DNA from: Acytostelium subglobosum LB1
Taxonomy: Eukaryota; Evosea; Eumycetozoa; Acytosteliales; Acytosteliaceae
Direction of reading: 5' to 3'
DNA: 64,000 nucleotides
NCBI RefSeq assembly: GCF_000787575.1
Contig: NW_012236529.1
Span: 186,001 to 250,000, forward strand
Positions 41,110 to 53,916 of this stretch are shown here, in pieces (position 1 is the stretch's first letter; every line of letters starts with the position of its first letter). Under the pieces are notes generated by a model, which saw only the letters and a program-made list of their open reading frames with translations, had not been told where the DNA came from and did not search any database. Position numbers and translations under genes: made by a program.

Positions 41110-41882
41110 ATGAGTGATAGACGATCATATACAAGTGATGTGAGCAAGGTGAGGAGCAGTGATAATGGTGATGCACACCGCGACAGAGATGGATACAGGG
41201 AAAGAGATAGGGATAGAGATAGAGATAGAGATAGAAGAAGAAGTAGGAGTAGGAGTAGAGATAGAAAGAGAGATGGAAGAAGAGGTAGGAGTAGGAGTAG
41301 AAGTGATGAAAGGAAGAGAAAGAGAAAGGAAAGATCATTGAGTAGGAGTAGTAGTAGTGAGAGTAGTAGTGAGAGTAGTAGCTCATCGTCAGATGAAGAG
41401 GAAAGAAGGAGGCGTAGGAAGAAGAGAAGAGAGGAGAAAAGAAAGAAGAAGAAGGAGGAAAAGGCATTGAGAAAGGCTGAGAAACATAAGAGGAAGGAAG
41501 AGAAAGAGAGGAGGAAGATGGCTGAGCAAAAAGAGAAAGTAGCGCCAGTGGCCATCGATAAAGATAAGGATAAGGATACGGAAAACAAACCAAAGAGAGT
41601 GATGGGACCAATGTCAAACGATCAATACGGGAAACTTTATAACACTGTAGTGGAACGATATGATGAGGACACTGGAAGGTAAGTCAAGTCCACCAATGTC
41701 CTGCCTGTCTGGCTGGACAAAACAATGAACAATGAGTCAGTGGCCAAACTAATAATAATGATCAATCATACTTTAGAGTAAGAGTCTATCGTGGAACAGG
41801 AGAACTTATCGAACGAATTGTTACCAAGGAACAACACAAGGCCATCAACTACATTGCCACACATCATGTCAGTGGTGCATAA
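41110..41882 (+). CDS. SR-rich ARL6IP4-like protein
   Basis: Exons 41110-41678 and 41777-41882, 224 residues. The N-terminal half is an Arg/Ser/Asp dipeptide region (YRERDRDRDRDRDRRRSR, RGRSRSRSDERKRKRK), followed by poly-Ser and a long basic stretch (RRRRRKKRREEKRKKKK). The C-terminal end carries the ARL6IP4/SR25 signature: GPMSNDQYGKLYNTVVERYD, DTGRVRVYRGTGELIERIV and TKEQHKAIN. Family members are nuclear speckle proteins linked to splicing. The protein ends shortly after the signature (ATHHVSGA) rather than with the usual GDG-type ending. Conserved splice joins the signature exactly. Confidence 0.82.
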
Positions 41883-42373
41883 TCAATCGATTGATTGATT
41901 GTGGTTAAGAAGGCTGAGGATGGATGTGTGATGTTCTTTCGTTCAATCGTTGCATTGCATTGCATTGCGTGGTCCTTGCAGGAAATAATGCGATGCGTGG
42001 CAAAGAGAGAGTTAGTGATTGATTGAGCGAGTCCTCTTGTTGGACCAACACACATTCAAAGGCCTCACTCAAGTAGACCACTCGACACCCCTCCATTCAT
42101 AGGGGTGAGTTTGTGTGTGTGATCAATCGTCTAACAACACACAACACACAACACTGCCTGATTAGGCAGTATAAGTTCAATCAATCACTACTACCTCTTC
42201 CAAGGATTCCTTTATCATAATTAATCAAATGTTTAAAGATGGACCTGGTCCAGGCCCTGGATGATCAATACAACGCATCAACATAACATCAACAACTACT
42301 AGTATAACACGTTAAAAGTTAAGAGATATAATAATAACAACTAGTAATAATATAATTAGTAATAATAATAATA
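41883..42373. other. Intergenic region SR-like / EH gene
   Basis: 491 bp with a fourfold ATTGC run (near 41951-41970), repeated ACAACACAC near 42132-42150 and an AT-rich run directly before the EH gene (42300-42373). No gene recognised. Confidence 0.4.
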
Positions 42374-43207
42374 ATGTATAGCTATATGGTTAATTATAGA
42401 GAGGAGGAGAGGTTTGATAGATATAATAGAAAGGATAGGATGATGTATAATAAGGTTGTAAATCAAATTGGTTACAGTCCACAAGAGATTAGAGGTTTCC
42501 AGGTTCAGAAACAAACGATGGAACAACAGAACAAACAATTGTTGGAGTTGATGGATGTGGCCAATGAGCGTTCCAGAGAATTACCGCCCAACAGGAAATC
42601 ACTGTCCCCAACATCATCATTTAACCTAAGTGTCCAGCAGCAGGACAATAGTGGTGGATACTACCCTCCGACGCCAACCACATCACCTACATCCTCACTT
42701 GGAGGTGGAGGCGGAGGCCGAGTCCAAAGCCAGGGCCAGGTCCAAACCAACGACATTGACCTCCTATCCGAAATATTGTCTCCATCTATCCAACAACAAT
42801 CATTCAATCAATATTCATTCAATCAACAACAACAAGCGCAAACATTCCAATATCAACAAACATTACAACAACAATGTGATATCATTCCACCAATTGGTAA
42901 TGAACACAGACATCAATATCATATTACTTATAATAGTATTACAAGGAATGATTCGCATAAGGTACCTGGCCACTCTGCCCGCACACTCTTCCAGAATGCA
43001 GGATTGTCAACTGATTGCCTGGCCAACATCTGGACACAATGTGACCTTGATCGTGATGGACACCTTGATCGCGATGAATTCATCCTCATGATGCATCTAA
43101 TCAACGCCGTCAAGAGTGGCTACTCCCTTCCAGCCGTACTCCCAGCACATCTAATTCCCGCTTCCAAGTTTAGCTGTTTCGGTTCCTCAATCTCCATGCC
43201 ATGTTGA
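42374..43207 (+). CDS. EH-domain protein
   Basis: 277 residues, single exon. The N-terminal region has a charged helix (YREEERFDRYNRKDRMMYNK), the middle is Gln/Ser/Pro-rich, and the C-terminus holds one Eps15-homology domain (residues about 190-268). This includes the EF-hand loop DLDRDGHLDRDEF, the conserved Trp of the NPF-binding pocket (LANIWTQCD) and the ending LPAHLIPASK. EH domains bind NPF peptides in endocytic adaptors, so a role in endocytosis is likely. Unlike Eps15 or EHD proteins there is no second EH copy, coiled coil or GTPase domain. The start is the first ATG after an AT-rich leader. Confidence 0.8.
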   Translation: MYSYMVNYREEERFDRYNRKDRMMYNKVVNQIGYSPQEIRGFQVQKQTMEQQNKQLLELMDVANERSRELPPNRKSLSPTSSFNLSVQQQDNSGGYYPPTPTTSPTSSLGGGGGGRVQSQGQVQTNDIDLLSEILSPSIQQQSFNQYSFNQQQQAQTFQYQQTLQQQCDIIPPIGNEHRHQYHITYNSITRNDSHKVPGHSARTLFQNAGLSTDCLANIWTQCDLDRDGHLDRDEFILMMHLINAVKSGYSLPAVLPAHLIPASKFSCFGSSISMPC

Positions 43208-43371
43208 TTGAATCGTTTGTTTGATTGATCGATTGAGTGATTGATCATCATTTGTAAATAAAGCCTCTGTTATATATCTCGATTGTGATCGATTGATTGA
43301 ATGATTGATCGATTGATCAAAGTGATAACTGATGTTGTCGCGTTCGTATAATAGTATTGTTATTGATAATT

Positions 43372-44018
43372 TTAAATGGTTGGTCTTGGATCGATGCTGT
43401 CGATGACGCCACTGTATGTCCTCTCTTTGACGACATTGACTGGGGTGTCCAGTGGACCCTCGATGTTATCCTTTCTCCACTTCTTTGACAGATCAATTGA
43501 TGGTCTTGGAACGATTGAGCTTGATGCTCTCGATACACGCTCTCTAACACCATCGATCAATTGGAAATGAACTTTACATGCGACGCTATATATTCGTGAT
43601 CATGTCATGTTAGTCTTGCTCGTTCATTCATGATGATGATTCAATTCAATACATACTTATACTTTGGATCGATATGAGCAATGTTTGAATAGTGAATTGG
43701 GGCCTCCTTTGTGTAGGCACCTCCTTTATGATTCTTTGTTGACTTTGCCAGCTTCTTCATCAGCTTCAGACCTTCTACCAACACAGTGCTATGCTTTCTA
43801 TTGATTGACTTGATCATTCCTTGCTTTCCCTTGTCTCTTCCTGAAAGTATCTCGACCTATATATATAATGTTTATCATCAGTTACATTATGTTCATTCAT
43901 TCTCTCAACAACCGATTGATTGATTGATTGGTCATACCTTATCGCCTTTGATAAACTTCCACTTATTTATCAGATAGAGTCCCTCCTTGAAGAGACGACC
44001 GCCAAACAGTGTGCTCAT
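43372..44018 (-). CDS. mrpl24: Mitochondrial large-subunit ribosomal protein uL24m
   Basis: Exons 43938-44018, 43657-43856 and 43372-43585, 164 residues. KOW-type start (NKWKFIKGDK joined to VEILSGRDKGKQGMIKSI) followed by STVLVEGLKLMKK, YTKEAPIHYSNIAHIDP and CKVHFQLIDGVRERVSR. This is the order seen in mitochondrial L24. All three exons join in frame. Position on the mitochondrial ribosome and nuclear coding with import are known for the family. The N-terminus (MSTLFGGRLFKEGLYLIN) is short for a presequence but basic. Confidence 0.85.
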
Positions 44019-44558
44019 TGTGCTGTTACTTCCTTTGTTAATGTATATATGTATGTAAAGGTAGTATTGTGATGATAGTTGTAGGAGAATGAATGAACCT
44101 GTATCAATCACAATCAAAAAAACGACCAAGTCCACCACTCTCACAATTCTGTCACCAATTTGATGTTTTTTTTTTGAAGTCCACTCCTTCACTCGTCTTT
44201 ACTTAATTTATTCTTTGTTTCTTATACTCCTTGTACAGAATTAGATAAATCAAATCAATCATTAATGACAATCAATCAAACATATATTATAAGTTATAAA
44301 TATTGATTGATCCAGATGGAAATATTATTTGTCCATCATGATGACTCGAGTCTCTTCACTCGCTCAATTCAAAAAAATAAAATTAATTAAAAAACGATGA
44401 AAGTTGGTGTTGATTCGGTCGTTTTGTTACCATTCATTCATTGTCTATCACTCACTAATATACTTACTTATTTATTTATATACATTATACATATATAAGG
44501 CTATATATATATAACATTATATATAGCTAACTACAACAACACTAGTGTGTAACAAACA
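44019..44558. other. Divergent intergenic region uL24m / MAK16
   Basis: 540 bp, strongly AT-rich, with a poly-T run near 44166 and TATATATATAACATTATATA near 44503 just ahead of MAK16. Should contain both promoters; no gene recognised. Confidence 0.45.
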
Positions 44559-45871
44559 ATGCAACAGGATGATATCATCTGGAATGTTATAAACAATAAC
44601 TTCTGCTCATTCAAGACAACGTATGTCTTCATTCACTCATTCAATCATACAATCAATCAATCGCTAACATGACATGATCATCCATCATCAATCAACTATG
44701 ATATAACAGATTCAATGGAGCCAAGTTCTGCAGGAATGAGTTTAATGTGAGTGGAGCATGTAACAAGGTATCATGCCCATTGGCAAACTCAAAGTATGCG
44801 ACGGTTAGAGAGGAGGAGGGTCTATGTTATCTTTATATCAAGACGGTGGAGCGTGCACATACTCCCGCCAAGATGTGGGAGAAGATCGAGCTCAATCAGA
44901 ACTTCATGAAGGCCATCGAACAGATAGACGCACAGCTCGAGTACTGGCCCGGCCACATGGTACACAGATGCAAGCAAAGGTTCATCAAGATCACACAATA
45001 CCTCATTAGAATGAGGAAGCTGAGGAAGCAGGTCAGGTATGTTACGTCAAGTGAGCGAGTCCGTGAGTGATTGAGTTAGTCGCGCGAGATAGAGACTAAC
45101 ATTATTGCCGTCCCGCGACAAATAGACGTGAGCTGGTGCCAATTAAGAAGAAGGCAGATAGAAGAGATGCCGCCCGTGAGCAGAAGGCTATGGTTGCTGC
45201 ACAGCTTACCAACAACATCAAGAAGGAGTTGCTTGAGAGATTGAACAAGGTATGTCTTGGCAACATGGACCCGTGGCGGGTGGGGTGGTCGCGACGGAAT
45301 GATCCCATCCTTGTCCCGCCAACTCACTCAATCAATCAATCATACTCACTCGCCTACTCAATCAATCAATCAGGATACATATGGCGAGCTATATTACTTC
45401 CCAGAGAAGGTGTTACAGAGCGTGTTGGAGGAGTCTGGTGTGCCAGATGAGATGCAGGAAGAGTACGATGATGAGGAGGAGGATGACATGGAGGAGCAAT
45501 ATGTCGAGGGCGACGACGAGGAGTTCGAATACGAGATGGAGGATCAGGAAGACCAGGATTTGGAAGGACACGATCAGGAACAATACGACAGCGAAGATTA
45601 CGACGGTGATGATGATGACCAAGATGATGACGACGATGACATTGAACCAGAGCCAACTACAAAGAAGAGAGGACCATCTAAATTACAATCAAGTATGTTT
45701 ACCATGGATCTATGAATGATTGATTGATTGAATGAATGATCGACTAACAATGACGCACACTTGCACGACATTATAGAATCAGGAACAAGACCACAACGCG
45801 CAAGAGTTGAGATTGAATATGAGAATGAGACTGATTCAACTCCACAAGTATCACAGACCAATAGACGATAG
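44559..45871 (+). CDS. mak16: MAK16 homologue (60S ribosome biogenesis)
   Basis: Nucleolar protein needed for 60S subunit assembly. Five exons: 44559-44620, 44710-45036, 45126-45249, 45374-45692 and 45777-45871, giving 308 residues, close to human MAK16 (300). The family hallmark start ([20 protein letters not shown]) is followed by [39 protein letters not shown] and [19 protein letters not shown]. The C-terminal third is highly acidic ([20 protein letters not shown]). Every splice keeps the frame. Several introns have a CTAAC-like branch point. It lies head-to-head with uL24m, another ribosomal gene. Confidence 0.95.
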
Positions 45872-47543
45872 TGGTGTGATGATGTGGTATGAGGGGGGCT
45901 TGGTCCATGGACGGTCCACCAACCAATCAATCAATCAATCAATACATATTCATTATGTTAACGTTGCTGTTGTTGTGCTTTCATTCATTCCAGGACGTCC
46001 ATACTTACCTCGAGCGAGTGATGTGATGTGTTTGTGTGTGTGTTCGATGGCATCCAATATGTCCAATGGTCTCCGATTAGTTTGATTGATGATGATGATG
46101 ATGAGCCGAGTGTGGTGGATGGACCAGGCCTCGCCCACACCGACACACACGCACATAAGTATCCAATATATCTTATATCTCCCTGGTCACCCATTCGCAT
46201 CCCACTAGTCATCCCATTAATACCCTCTCTTTACACTAATGATGGGAGATGGGTCACTATTGAATTGGAGATGGGTCGTTTTAAAAGTTTCTTGTGTTTT
46301 ATCCATCCAACACTCCTGAAACAGGTAGAGACCCAACTTAGAATATGTCATTCCAGTCAATCAATCAATCTATCTATCTATCTATGGCACACACACACAC
46401 ATAAGCCCCCACAATATGAGCGTCACTCTTATCCTGATCAGACATTGTGGTCCAATTCCTCTCTTCCGTCTTTCTTGAGTTGTGGTGTGGTGAGGATATC
46501 ATTGTTCGTCAGCCGAAGATTCCGAGGAATCTTTTTTTAGTGATCGTGCTATTAGCTACATTTAATCGTATTGATCACACAATCCAACAAGTGTTTGATT
46601 GTTTTTTTTTGATAGTGACAACGATAAAAACAAAAGATCCAGAAAGTATCTAAATTGGAATGTTGTAGTTGTTTTGACAATGTTTTTTGTTTAGGGGCAC
46701 ACGTGTTATTAACATCACCCCCCATTAAGGTTTGGCTTTGCCTCACACACACACTTCGCATTTTCAAATCAAGACTACACTTGGATCGTTGAAGGAGGAT
46801 GGATGCCCAACCCAAGGCCCTATCAACCAATCAATCTCACTCACACTCTTACTCACAGATTCACTTCTCTCTCTTCCTGACAACACACTCTCTCACTTTT
46901 ATTTGTCAAGCTCTCTCAAGCTTAGTCCAACATAACTTCACCTTTCCTAATACTTAACGTACAACAAACAATACATATACCTACACACACATATAAGTTG
47001 CGCTTGGCTTAGACACTAAGGTGTATGTCATTCATTCATTATTCAGGTCAATCAATCCTTCACAAGCAAGTTTAAATCTAACTCGCTCTCTTCTCTCTAT
47101 TCTAATCTCTTTCTACTCTTTACTCTTTACTCTTTATCTCTTTCTTTCCTCTCACACAGACACACCTTCCAACCTCACTCATTCATTCATTCATTCATTC
47201 ACCTCACCTCACCTCACTCATTCACTCAATCAATCACTCACATACATAGACTTATATATCTATACATCAACAACAACAACAACAACACTCACTTTATCTC
47301 TTACTCTCACAAGTAAGTGGTAGTTTCATGTTCCTTATAGACTACTGGGACAACATTGTTATCGAGTTCTCTTTGTTTCTTTCTCTCTCGTACAAAAGAT
47401 AAGTCTTAATTAAAGAAATATAGTACGTTCGACCAATTACTATATCATTCAACCATCATACAAGTCAGCCAGCCAAGTCACTCATCCAGCCAGCCAGCCA
47501 ACAACATCCATCCATCACTCAATCAATCACATTACATTTCTAA
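45872..47543. other. Long intergenic region MAK16 / Zn2Cys6 factor
   Basis: 1.67 kb. Low-complexity sequence with CAAT, CTAT and ACAC repeats (for example 46350-46405), a poly-T run (46600) and, from about 46820 to 47540, a strongly pyrimidine-rich stretch with CACTCA, CTCTTTACTC and CATTCATTC repeats. The latter is probably the promoter and leader of the transcription-factor gene; possible introns cannot be fixed. No RNA gene or conserved ORF was recognised. Confidence 0.4.
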
Positions 47544-49989
47544 ATGTTTATCGCGACACAGACACAACAACAGAATACCATGTCACCACCTCAACAACAA
47601 TCTCAGCTGAATAATAGCGGTGACAATCAAATCATGATCCAAACGCAGGAGCATGATCAACTTCAATATCATCAACATCATCAGCATCAGCATCAACATC
47701 ATCAGCTTCTCGATCAACAGCCATCGTCAAGCCCAGCCGATCACATGCCACCTGCTTTGGATGTCAACAACACGTCCTCCACATCACATATTATGATGGA
47801 CCACATCAATGTGGTGCCGGCGCCATCCAACACTACCTCGGCCACATTCTCATCGTGTCCAGCCAATGGCGGTAGTGCCAGCGGTGTCACCGGTGACCAA
47901 CAGACACCGGCAAAGAAGCGCACCAAGAAGGCCTGTTTGAATTGCAGGACTTCAAAGGTGGCCTGTGATCACAGCAGACCATGTCTGAGATGTGTCAGAC
48001 ATGGCATTGAGGCAGGATGCCTTGATGTGCCAAGAAAGCCAAAGATCTACCCCAAGCGTGCCAGGTCCGATGGCAAGTCCAGTGATGTGTCGTCGGGCTC
48101 GTCATCATCAGCGTCCACCCTGATGCAGAGCATTGATGGAGCAGCCCCCGTCTCGGCGACCTCGTCGTCAGCTGCTCCCAAGCGTGCCAACAAGAAGGCC
48201 AAGCACTCGTCCTCATCGCCCGACCTCCTCTCGGCCACCATTCCCACCACAACTTCCACTACATCCTCCTCGTCCACCAACACACCACCAATCATCCCAT
48301 CATCATCATATCAGTTTGGTAGTATGCCAGACATCAGCAGTCTGGTCAACAGTGGCGCCATCAAGTTCCATCAGCAACTCATTCAACAACAACAACAACC
48401 AATCCAACAACAACATCATCAACAACAACAACAGCAGCTCGACCATCAGCAACTGCTGTATCAACAGTACATGGCCAATGCTGGTGTGGTCTCGCAGCCC
48501 TCCTCACCCAACCTCCTGACGCAACTCAACACCAGCCAGGTGTTTGGCTCACACGCACCCAACACCAACGATGGCACCAACACCGACGCATCCTACTCAT
48601 ACATCAACGCTAACAACAACAACAACACCACAAACCAACCATTCATCCAGTATGCCCAACATGACAACCAAACGGCCCTCCAGTATGGCACCGCCACCTC
48701 CACCGTGCCCCACTACATGCATAACAACCAGTCGGTTGCCAACCCAGCATTATCTCCAACAAGCATGCCATCGTCGCCAGTGTCCTCGCTCTCGACACCC
48801 TCGCCATCCCTGTCCGCCTACTCTGGTGAATCCCCGGGCAGTCCTACACATGGTGGTGCTGGCCACTTTGAACTTGGCCTTGCCAACAACAATGGCCACA
48901 ACAATGGCAATGTCATTGACTACAACAACCTCCAACTCAACAACATTTCACAGTGTCATCAACCATCCTATGACATAGCCGGCAGCAACAACCACAACAA
49001 TCACAATAACAACAATGAGGACAACAACGCCAACACCTCACCCAACTCACCAAACTCCTACGTCCATCAGTCGTCCGACATGATCGTCACTCACTCGGGA
49101 CCAACATCCAACTACCACGCCGACCCCTATAGCTACCAGCAGCAGTGTGCCACCCCCGCCGACCAACAGCAACAACAACAGATCGTGTCCTACTCTCCAC
49201 AGCAACAACAGTTGCAGCTCGCCAATGCCCCATCATCCTCGGGCCTCAACGCAACCGACATGCTACAATCGTTGTTTGGCAACAGCATCCTGTCCACGAT
49301 CAACAATAGTGCGGCCAATGTATATACTGTCCTCCCGGACATCCTGGTGTCCGAGTTCAAGAAGATCCACCAGTCGCTCGAGAACATCACCACGTTCCTC
49401 CAGTTCCCCTCGGTGCAGCGGCCCGTCTGTCTCCCCACGCCCAAGACGGCCCTGATCCCCGGCAACCTCTGGCTCCCGTGTACAGAGTCGGTAATATTCA
49501 TCCCATCTCCAATCCTCCCCGCCACTCACACACGGCCACTAACCTCAATCACATCCATTCATTCAATCTCATTAGGTAACCAAGAACCGACCATTCGCCA
49601 GCTGGGGATTCCCAAACCGCAACCTGATAGACACCAACAATGTATTCGCCAAGATCTTGGGCTTTGACTCGGAGGATGACCTGCGGGCAACGTCGACCTC
49701 GCCCATATGGGACGACTTTGTCCATCCGCAGATCATCCCCTTCACCAACCGCTACGCCATGGAGGCCGTGATCAAGGGCATCAAGAAGTTCCAGCGTCCG
49801 TGCGTTTTCAAGAAGAAGCACGGCGGCTACGTCTCTGCCACGGTCCTCGTTGACTTTGACCAAAGCTACACGTCCTTCCAAACGATCATCCTACAAAAGC
49901 ATGTCGAGCTCATTGAAGACCTGTCCTCCGAGTACATCGCCCGTGAATACCGAAGCAAGAATGCATGTTTGGAACTGGATGACATTTAA
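47544..49989 (+). CDS. Zn(2)Cys(6) transcription factor with PAS-like C-terminus
   Basis: Exons 47544-49490 and 49576-49989, 786 residues. A binuclear zinc cluster lies near residues 131-158 (KKACLNCRTSKVACDHS, RPCLRC, EAGC) followed by a basic PKIYPKRARSDGK stretch. Long Gln/Asn/Ser/Pro-rich regions follow. The C-terminal 200 residues form a conserved block (LQSLFGNSILSTINNS, DILVSEFKKIHQ) and a PAS-like segment (NRNLIDTNNVFAKILGFDSE, PIWDDFVHPQIIPF). This layout resembles fungal ERT1/AcuK regulators of gluconeogenesis, although the target in amoebae is unknown. GC-rich third positions in the coding region contrast with the flanks. Confidence 0.85.
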
Positions 49990-51935
49990 TTATGTTGTTT
50001 CCAACTATTGTTCCATCATCCACATGTTGCCAATACCAACTTGTCCAGTCCACAGCTGAGCGCACGCGTCCGTCATTCTTTCCTCTTCCTCTTCCTCTTC
50101 CATCCATCCATCCATCACGCCTCAATCACCACCATCACCATCCTCAACTCAATATCTCGTTGTCACTCATTCAATCATACTTACACATTCATGTTATATT
50201 ACCTGTTTGCCTGCCTGTTTAATCTTTTTTTTTTCCAATCCACCATTCCATCCATTCCTCTATGAATTGGATACAAATAAATAATTCAATATCCATTATC
50301 CAACATCCAATATCCTATCGAATATTCATTTAATTATCTCTATAATTAATATCTATATTATCTGTTTGTTGTTCCAAGAATTTAAATAAATGATTGATTG
50401 AAAGAATGAAAGAATGAATGAATGATTCCTTCTCAACCTTTCCTTTCCATTCTCCTAGACCCGGGAGAGAGCTGGCTTGCTTTAATTTTTACCCAACAAC
50501 AACAACAATTTATCGGAGTTTATTTAAAAAGGTGGATGCATGTGGAGCAAACATAGATTACTTAAGTAATCATAAACAGTTACTAGTACCGAATGGGAAC
50601 ACACTCAACATTGAGATCGGGCCATCATCAGCTCCGATGCGCTTCAGGGAGAAGGTGGCACGCACCCCTTTGCGCGTCTTTTGTTCAAAAAAGATCCATG
50701 TGTGACCAAAGCCAGTCCCGCCCCTTTGTCACGAACCACCCGTCCCGACTTTGGAGTAGGTGATACAGAGGGCAGACCCAGTTCCGCTTCCAACTATCAT
50801 ACCCATAATACCGAGTAGTCACGTTGTGTTGGCAACGCTATGATCAAGATCAGCTGAATACAAGGAATTGCAAATTAAGTACTTCAGGTCTTTGGTCTAA
50901 TCCTTATTTTTTGGGATGTTTGCTGGATACTCTCGCTGTTTTGTTTGTTCTCCCGAACAACATACCGATATGATCACAACAGGCCACTTTAGGTCAAGCG
51001 TCACCCTACATCACTGAAACATGTTTATCTCTTTCTAGTCCTATCTATCTCTTTGCATCACACTAAACCAAACATTATAAAGCAAAGCAACATGTTCTGA
51101 TGATGACCACGTTGTTGTTGTGGACTTTGTGGACCAACCAACAACAAACATCTCCATCTTTGACGAGGTGAAGCTCGTCTACATCAACATTATTAAGTGA
51201 TAGCAATATTGATGATGTAGTTGTAGGCTCGGCATAAGGCCTCCCTCACTTTGCCAACCCAACTTGCTCCTCCTTGCGAGCGATCCACAACAACATCAAT
51301 CAATCAATCAAACCTTTCAAACAAATAATCATAGAGTTCGACCATAGTGCCGACCTTGTCGTGGAGAACCTTCCATACTCTTCCATCAAACATTCCTCGT
51401 TTTTTTTTCATACGCTTGATCTGTTTTGCATCTTGCAGGAGTGTGTTGTTGATCAAAATCAAACAAGTCCAGACCAGTCTAATCTACGTGTCAATGGGGG
51501 TGCCAGAGGACAAGGGGAGGACCTCCTCATCGGGGCCAGTTAAATAACTACTTGTGCACCAAGCCGCACCAGTGATTGAAATGTGTACCCATCAATGCAA
51601 TTTTAATCCCAAGTGGATGAGAATCTTGTTTGATGGTCCAATGATGCGAGAAGATCTGGTCTGTGAGGTAATGAGTGAGCGAATGAACGGAGTGGATCGT
51701 AGAGTGGAAGGAAGGAAGTTAGGTCAATAACATTGGTCAGGCATGCAACTATTCTTGTTATTGGTTGGGAACTTATAACATTCCTATTACTCTTCTTCCC
51801 CAAGTTGCACTACTTGGTCTTCCCCAACTTACACCTCCTCCTACACTCCACATTCACTCATTCACTCATACATCATACATTATAAATATAACTTTATTTA
51901 TAAAAACATATAAATTTACAGATAACAAAGGAAGG
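49990..51935. other. Long intergenic region, 1.9 kb, no clear gene
   Basis: Contains AT-rich 3' sequence of the previous gene (50220-50400), then a stretch of mixed composition (50440-51560). Scattered short frames look faintly coding, for example near 50520-50700 (YLSNHKQLLVPNGNTLNIEI) and 51098-51200 (VVVVDFVDQPTTNISIFDE). They do not connect by convincing splices and no family is recognised. Possibly the remains of one or more decayed genes. The part 51750-51935 is the likely promoter of the transporter gene. Confidence 0.35.
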
Positions 51936-53784
51936 ATGAAGAATAATATAGTTGGAATGGTCTTTGTGACCATTCTACTTATGCTTTGTTTGTCAGTCAG
52001 TGTTGGTAGTGGGTCGTCACTGATGTTTGGCGAGGCCAAGTGTGATGGCGACTGTGATTTAGGCCAACTATGTATAAATAATACTTGCTCGTAAGTATCC
52101 ACATCATCAATGATGTCAATGGTCCATCATTGGGCCCAATCAATCACACTCACACACTCACATCCACCAATTACTCAATCACACACACATATTTAGTGCT
52201 TGCGAGTCAGATGCACAATGCCAGTCGATGGTAAACTCACAGAATGTTTGTAAGAATGGTCTGTGTACACACAAGTCTTTGTTCCATAATAAGTTGACTG
52301 GTCTTGACTTTGCTGGATTCATACTTCTATTCATTGGTTGTGCACTCTCATCTGGAGGTGGCATTGGCGGTGGTGGTATCTACATCCCCATCCTCATCCT
52401 CATCGACAAGTTTGATCCAAAGGAAGCCATTCCATTGTCCAACGTAAGTAACATAACTTGGTGGTATGTTGTCCATGCAAGGTCACTCACCCACTCACCC
52501 ACTCAATCACACACTGGAACTATCCCAATCACTCAATCACATGGTCACTCACTGGATCCACTTATCACTCAATCAAACATACATTAGTGTTTGGTCGCTG
52601 GATGTTCATTGGCCAACCTTATCCAAAACTTCCCAAGACGTCATCCAAATGCTAATAAGCATTTGATTGATTATGCTGTTGTGTTGTTGATTGAGCCGTT
52701 GACATTGGGAGGCACAACATTTGGAATCTATCTTCATACTATGCTGCCATCGTACGTCATTCTCATCTTGCTCGTGCTGACATTGTTCGCCACTGCTGCC
52801 ACCACACTCAAGAAGGGTGTGGACCTCTACAAGAAGGAGCGTGTCACCAAGGAGTACAACTTACTGGTCAACGATACCAACGATGGTTCACTCGTCATGG
52901 AGCCACCCAACCGTATGTCCCACATCGCCCATGTGATCAATCATCCAATGGAGCATTGACTAACCCTAATCTCACTCATCATCATCACTACATAGCATTC
53001 ATGGACGCTGATTGGTTCAAGATATTCTCAATCACTGGCATATTGATCTTGTCGACGTTGTTCTCCGTGTTCAAGGGAGGCAACCAGGAGTATAGTATTG
53101 TGGGCGTGAAGTTGTGCTCGCCTGGATACTGGGTGTTGGCCTTTGCCATTTGGCCCGTGGTCATGGTTGCCTGGGCCCTGACCTCCCGCTTCCTCTATTC
53201 ACAATGGTTGAACAATCAGACGATGGGCATCTCGATCGAAGGTGACATTCGCTACACTCGCAAGACCATCATCTTACTTGGATTGCTCAGTATCATGGCT
53301 GGTGTACTCGCCTCACTCCTGGGCATTGGAGGAGGTATGATCAAGGGACCAGTCCTCCTCTCAATGGGTCTCAGTCCAGACATTGTCGCAGCCACCTCCA
53401 GTTTCATGATTGTAAGTTTATCCATCCGTCCACTGACCCTCGCGTGAATATCCACTCACTCACATCCAATCAATCAATCAATCAATCATATAGTTGTTTA
53501 CATCAGCATCATCAGCATTCCAGTATATTCTACTGAATAAGTTGGCATTGGATTATGGATTGGTTTACTATATCATTGGATTCGTGGCCTGCTTCGTTGG
53601 TACACAGACATTGATATGGGTGGTGAAGAAGTACAAGAGAAGATCATACATCATCTTCTTGATTAGCAGTATCATCATCCTGAGCACCATCCTCTTGGTG
53701 TCCACCGAGGTCATCGAGATTGAGAGATATCCAAAGCAGAAGTTTGTCTCTGTCTGTGTTCCAGGTGATGCAGGTGGTGATTGA
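51936..53784 (+). CDS. TauE/SafE (TSUP) family membrane transporter
   Basis: Five exons: 51936-52090, 52197-52443, 52588-52912, 52996-53411 and 53494-53784, 477 residues. Signal-like start (VGMVFVTILLMLCLSVSVG), a cysteine-rich lumenal segment (CDGDCDLGQLCINNTC, CESDAQCQSM), then two four-helix halves of the TSUP fold. Each half has a glycine motif (SGGGIGGGGIYIPILILID and LLGIGGGMIKGPVLLSMG followed by PDIVAATSSFM). This family exports sulfite, sulfonates or related organic anions; in protists and plants the extracellular Cys-rich start is usual. Substrate unknown. All exon joins keep frame. Confidence 0.88.
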
Positions 53785-53916
53785 TCAATCAATCAGTCAT
53801 TTCAAGTCTATGCTCCATTGGATCGATCGAATATTTAACATTAATGTATACACTCCACTCCTCTCCACCTCCACTCCTTTTAACAATAAATAGTATAGTA
53901 TGTCATTTCATTGACA

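Noticed and set aside
41087-41617. Two long Ser/Tyr/Leu-rich ORFs on the minus strand
   Set aside because: They are the complement of the Arg/Ser/Asp-rich SR-like gene, whose conserved C-terminal signature and splice fix the real frame.
46028-46540. 170-codon ORF in the spacer before the Zn2Cys6 gene
   Set aside because: Composition follows CAAT, CTAT and CACA simple repeats; no motif, no splice support.
51098-51545. Coding-like pieces in the spacer before the TSUP gene
   Set aside because: The pieces are short, in different frames, and no GT-AG pairs join them convincingly; noted as possible decayed gene only.
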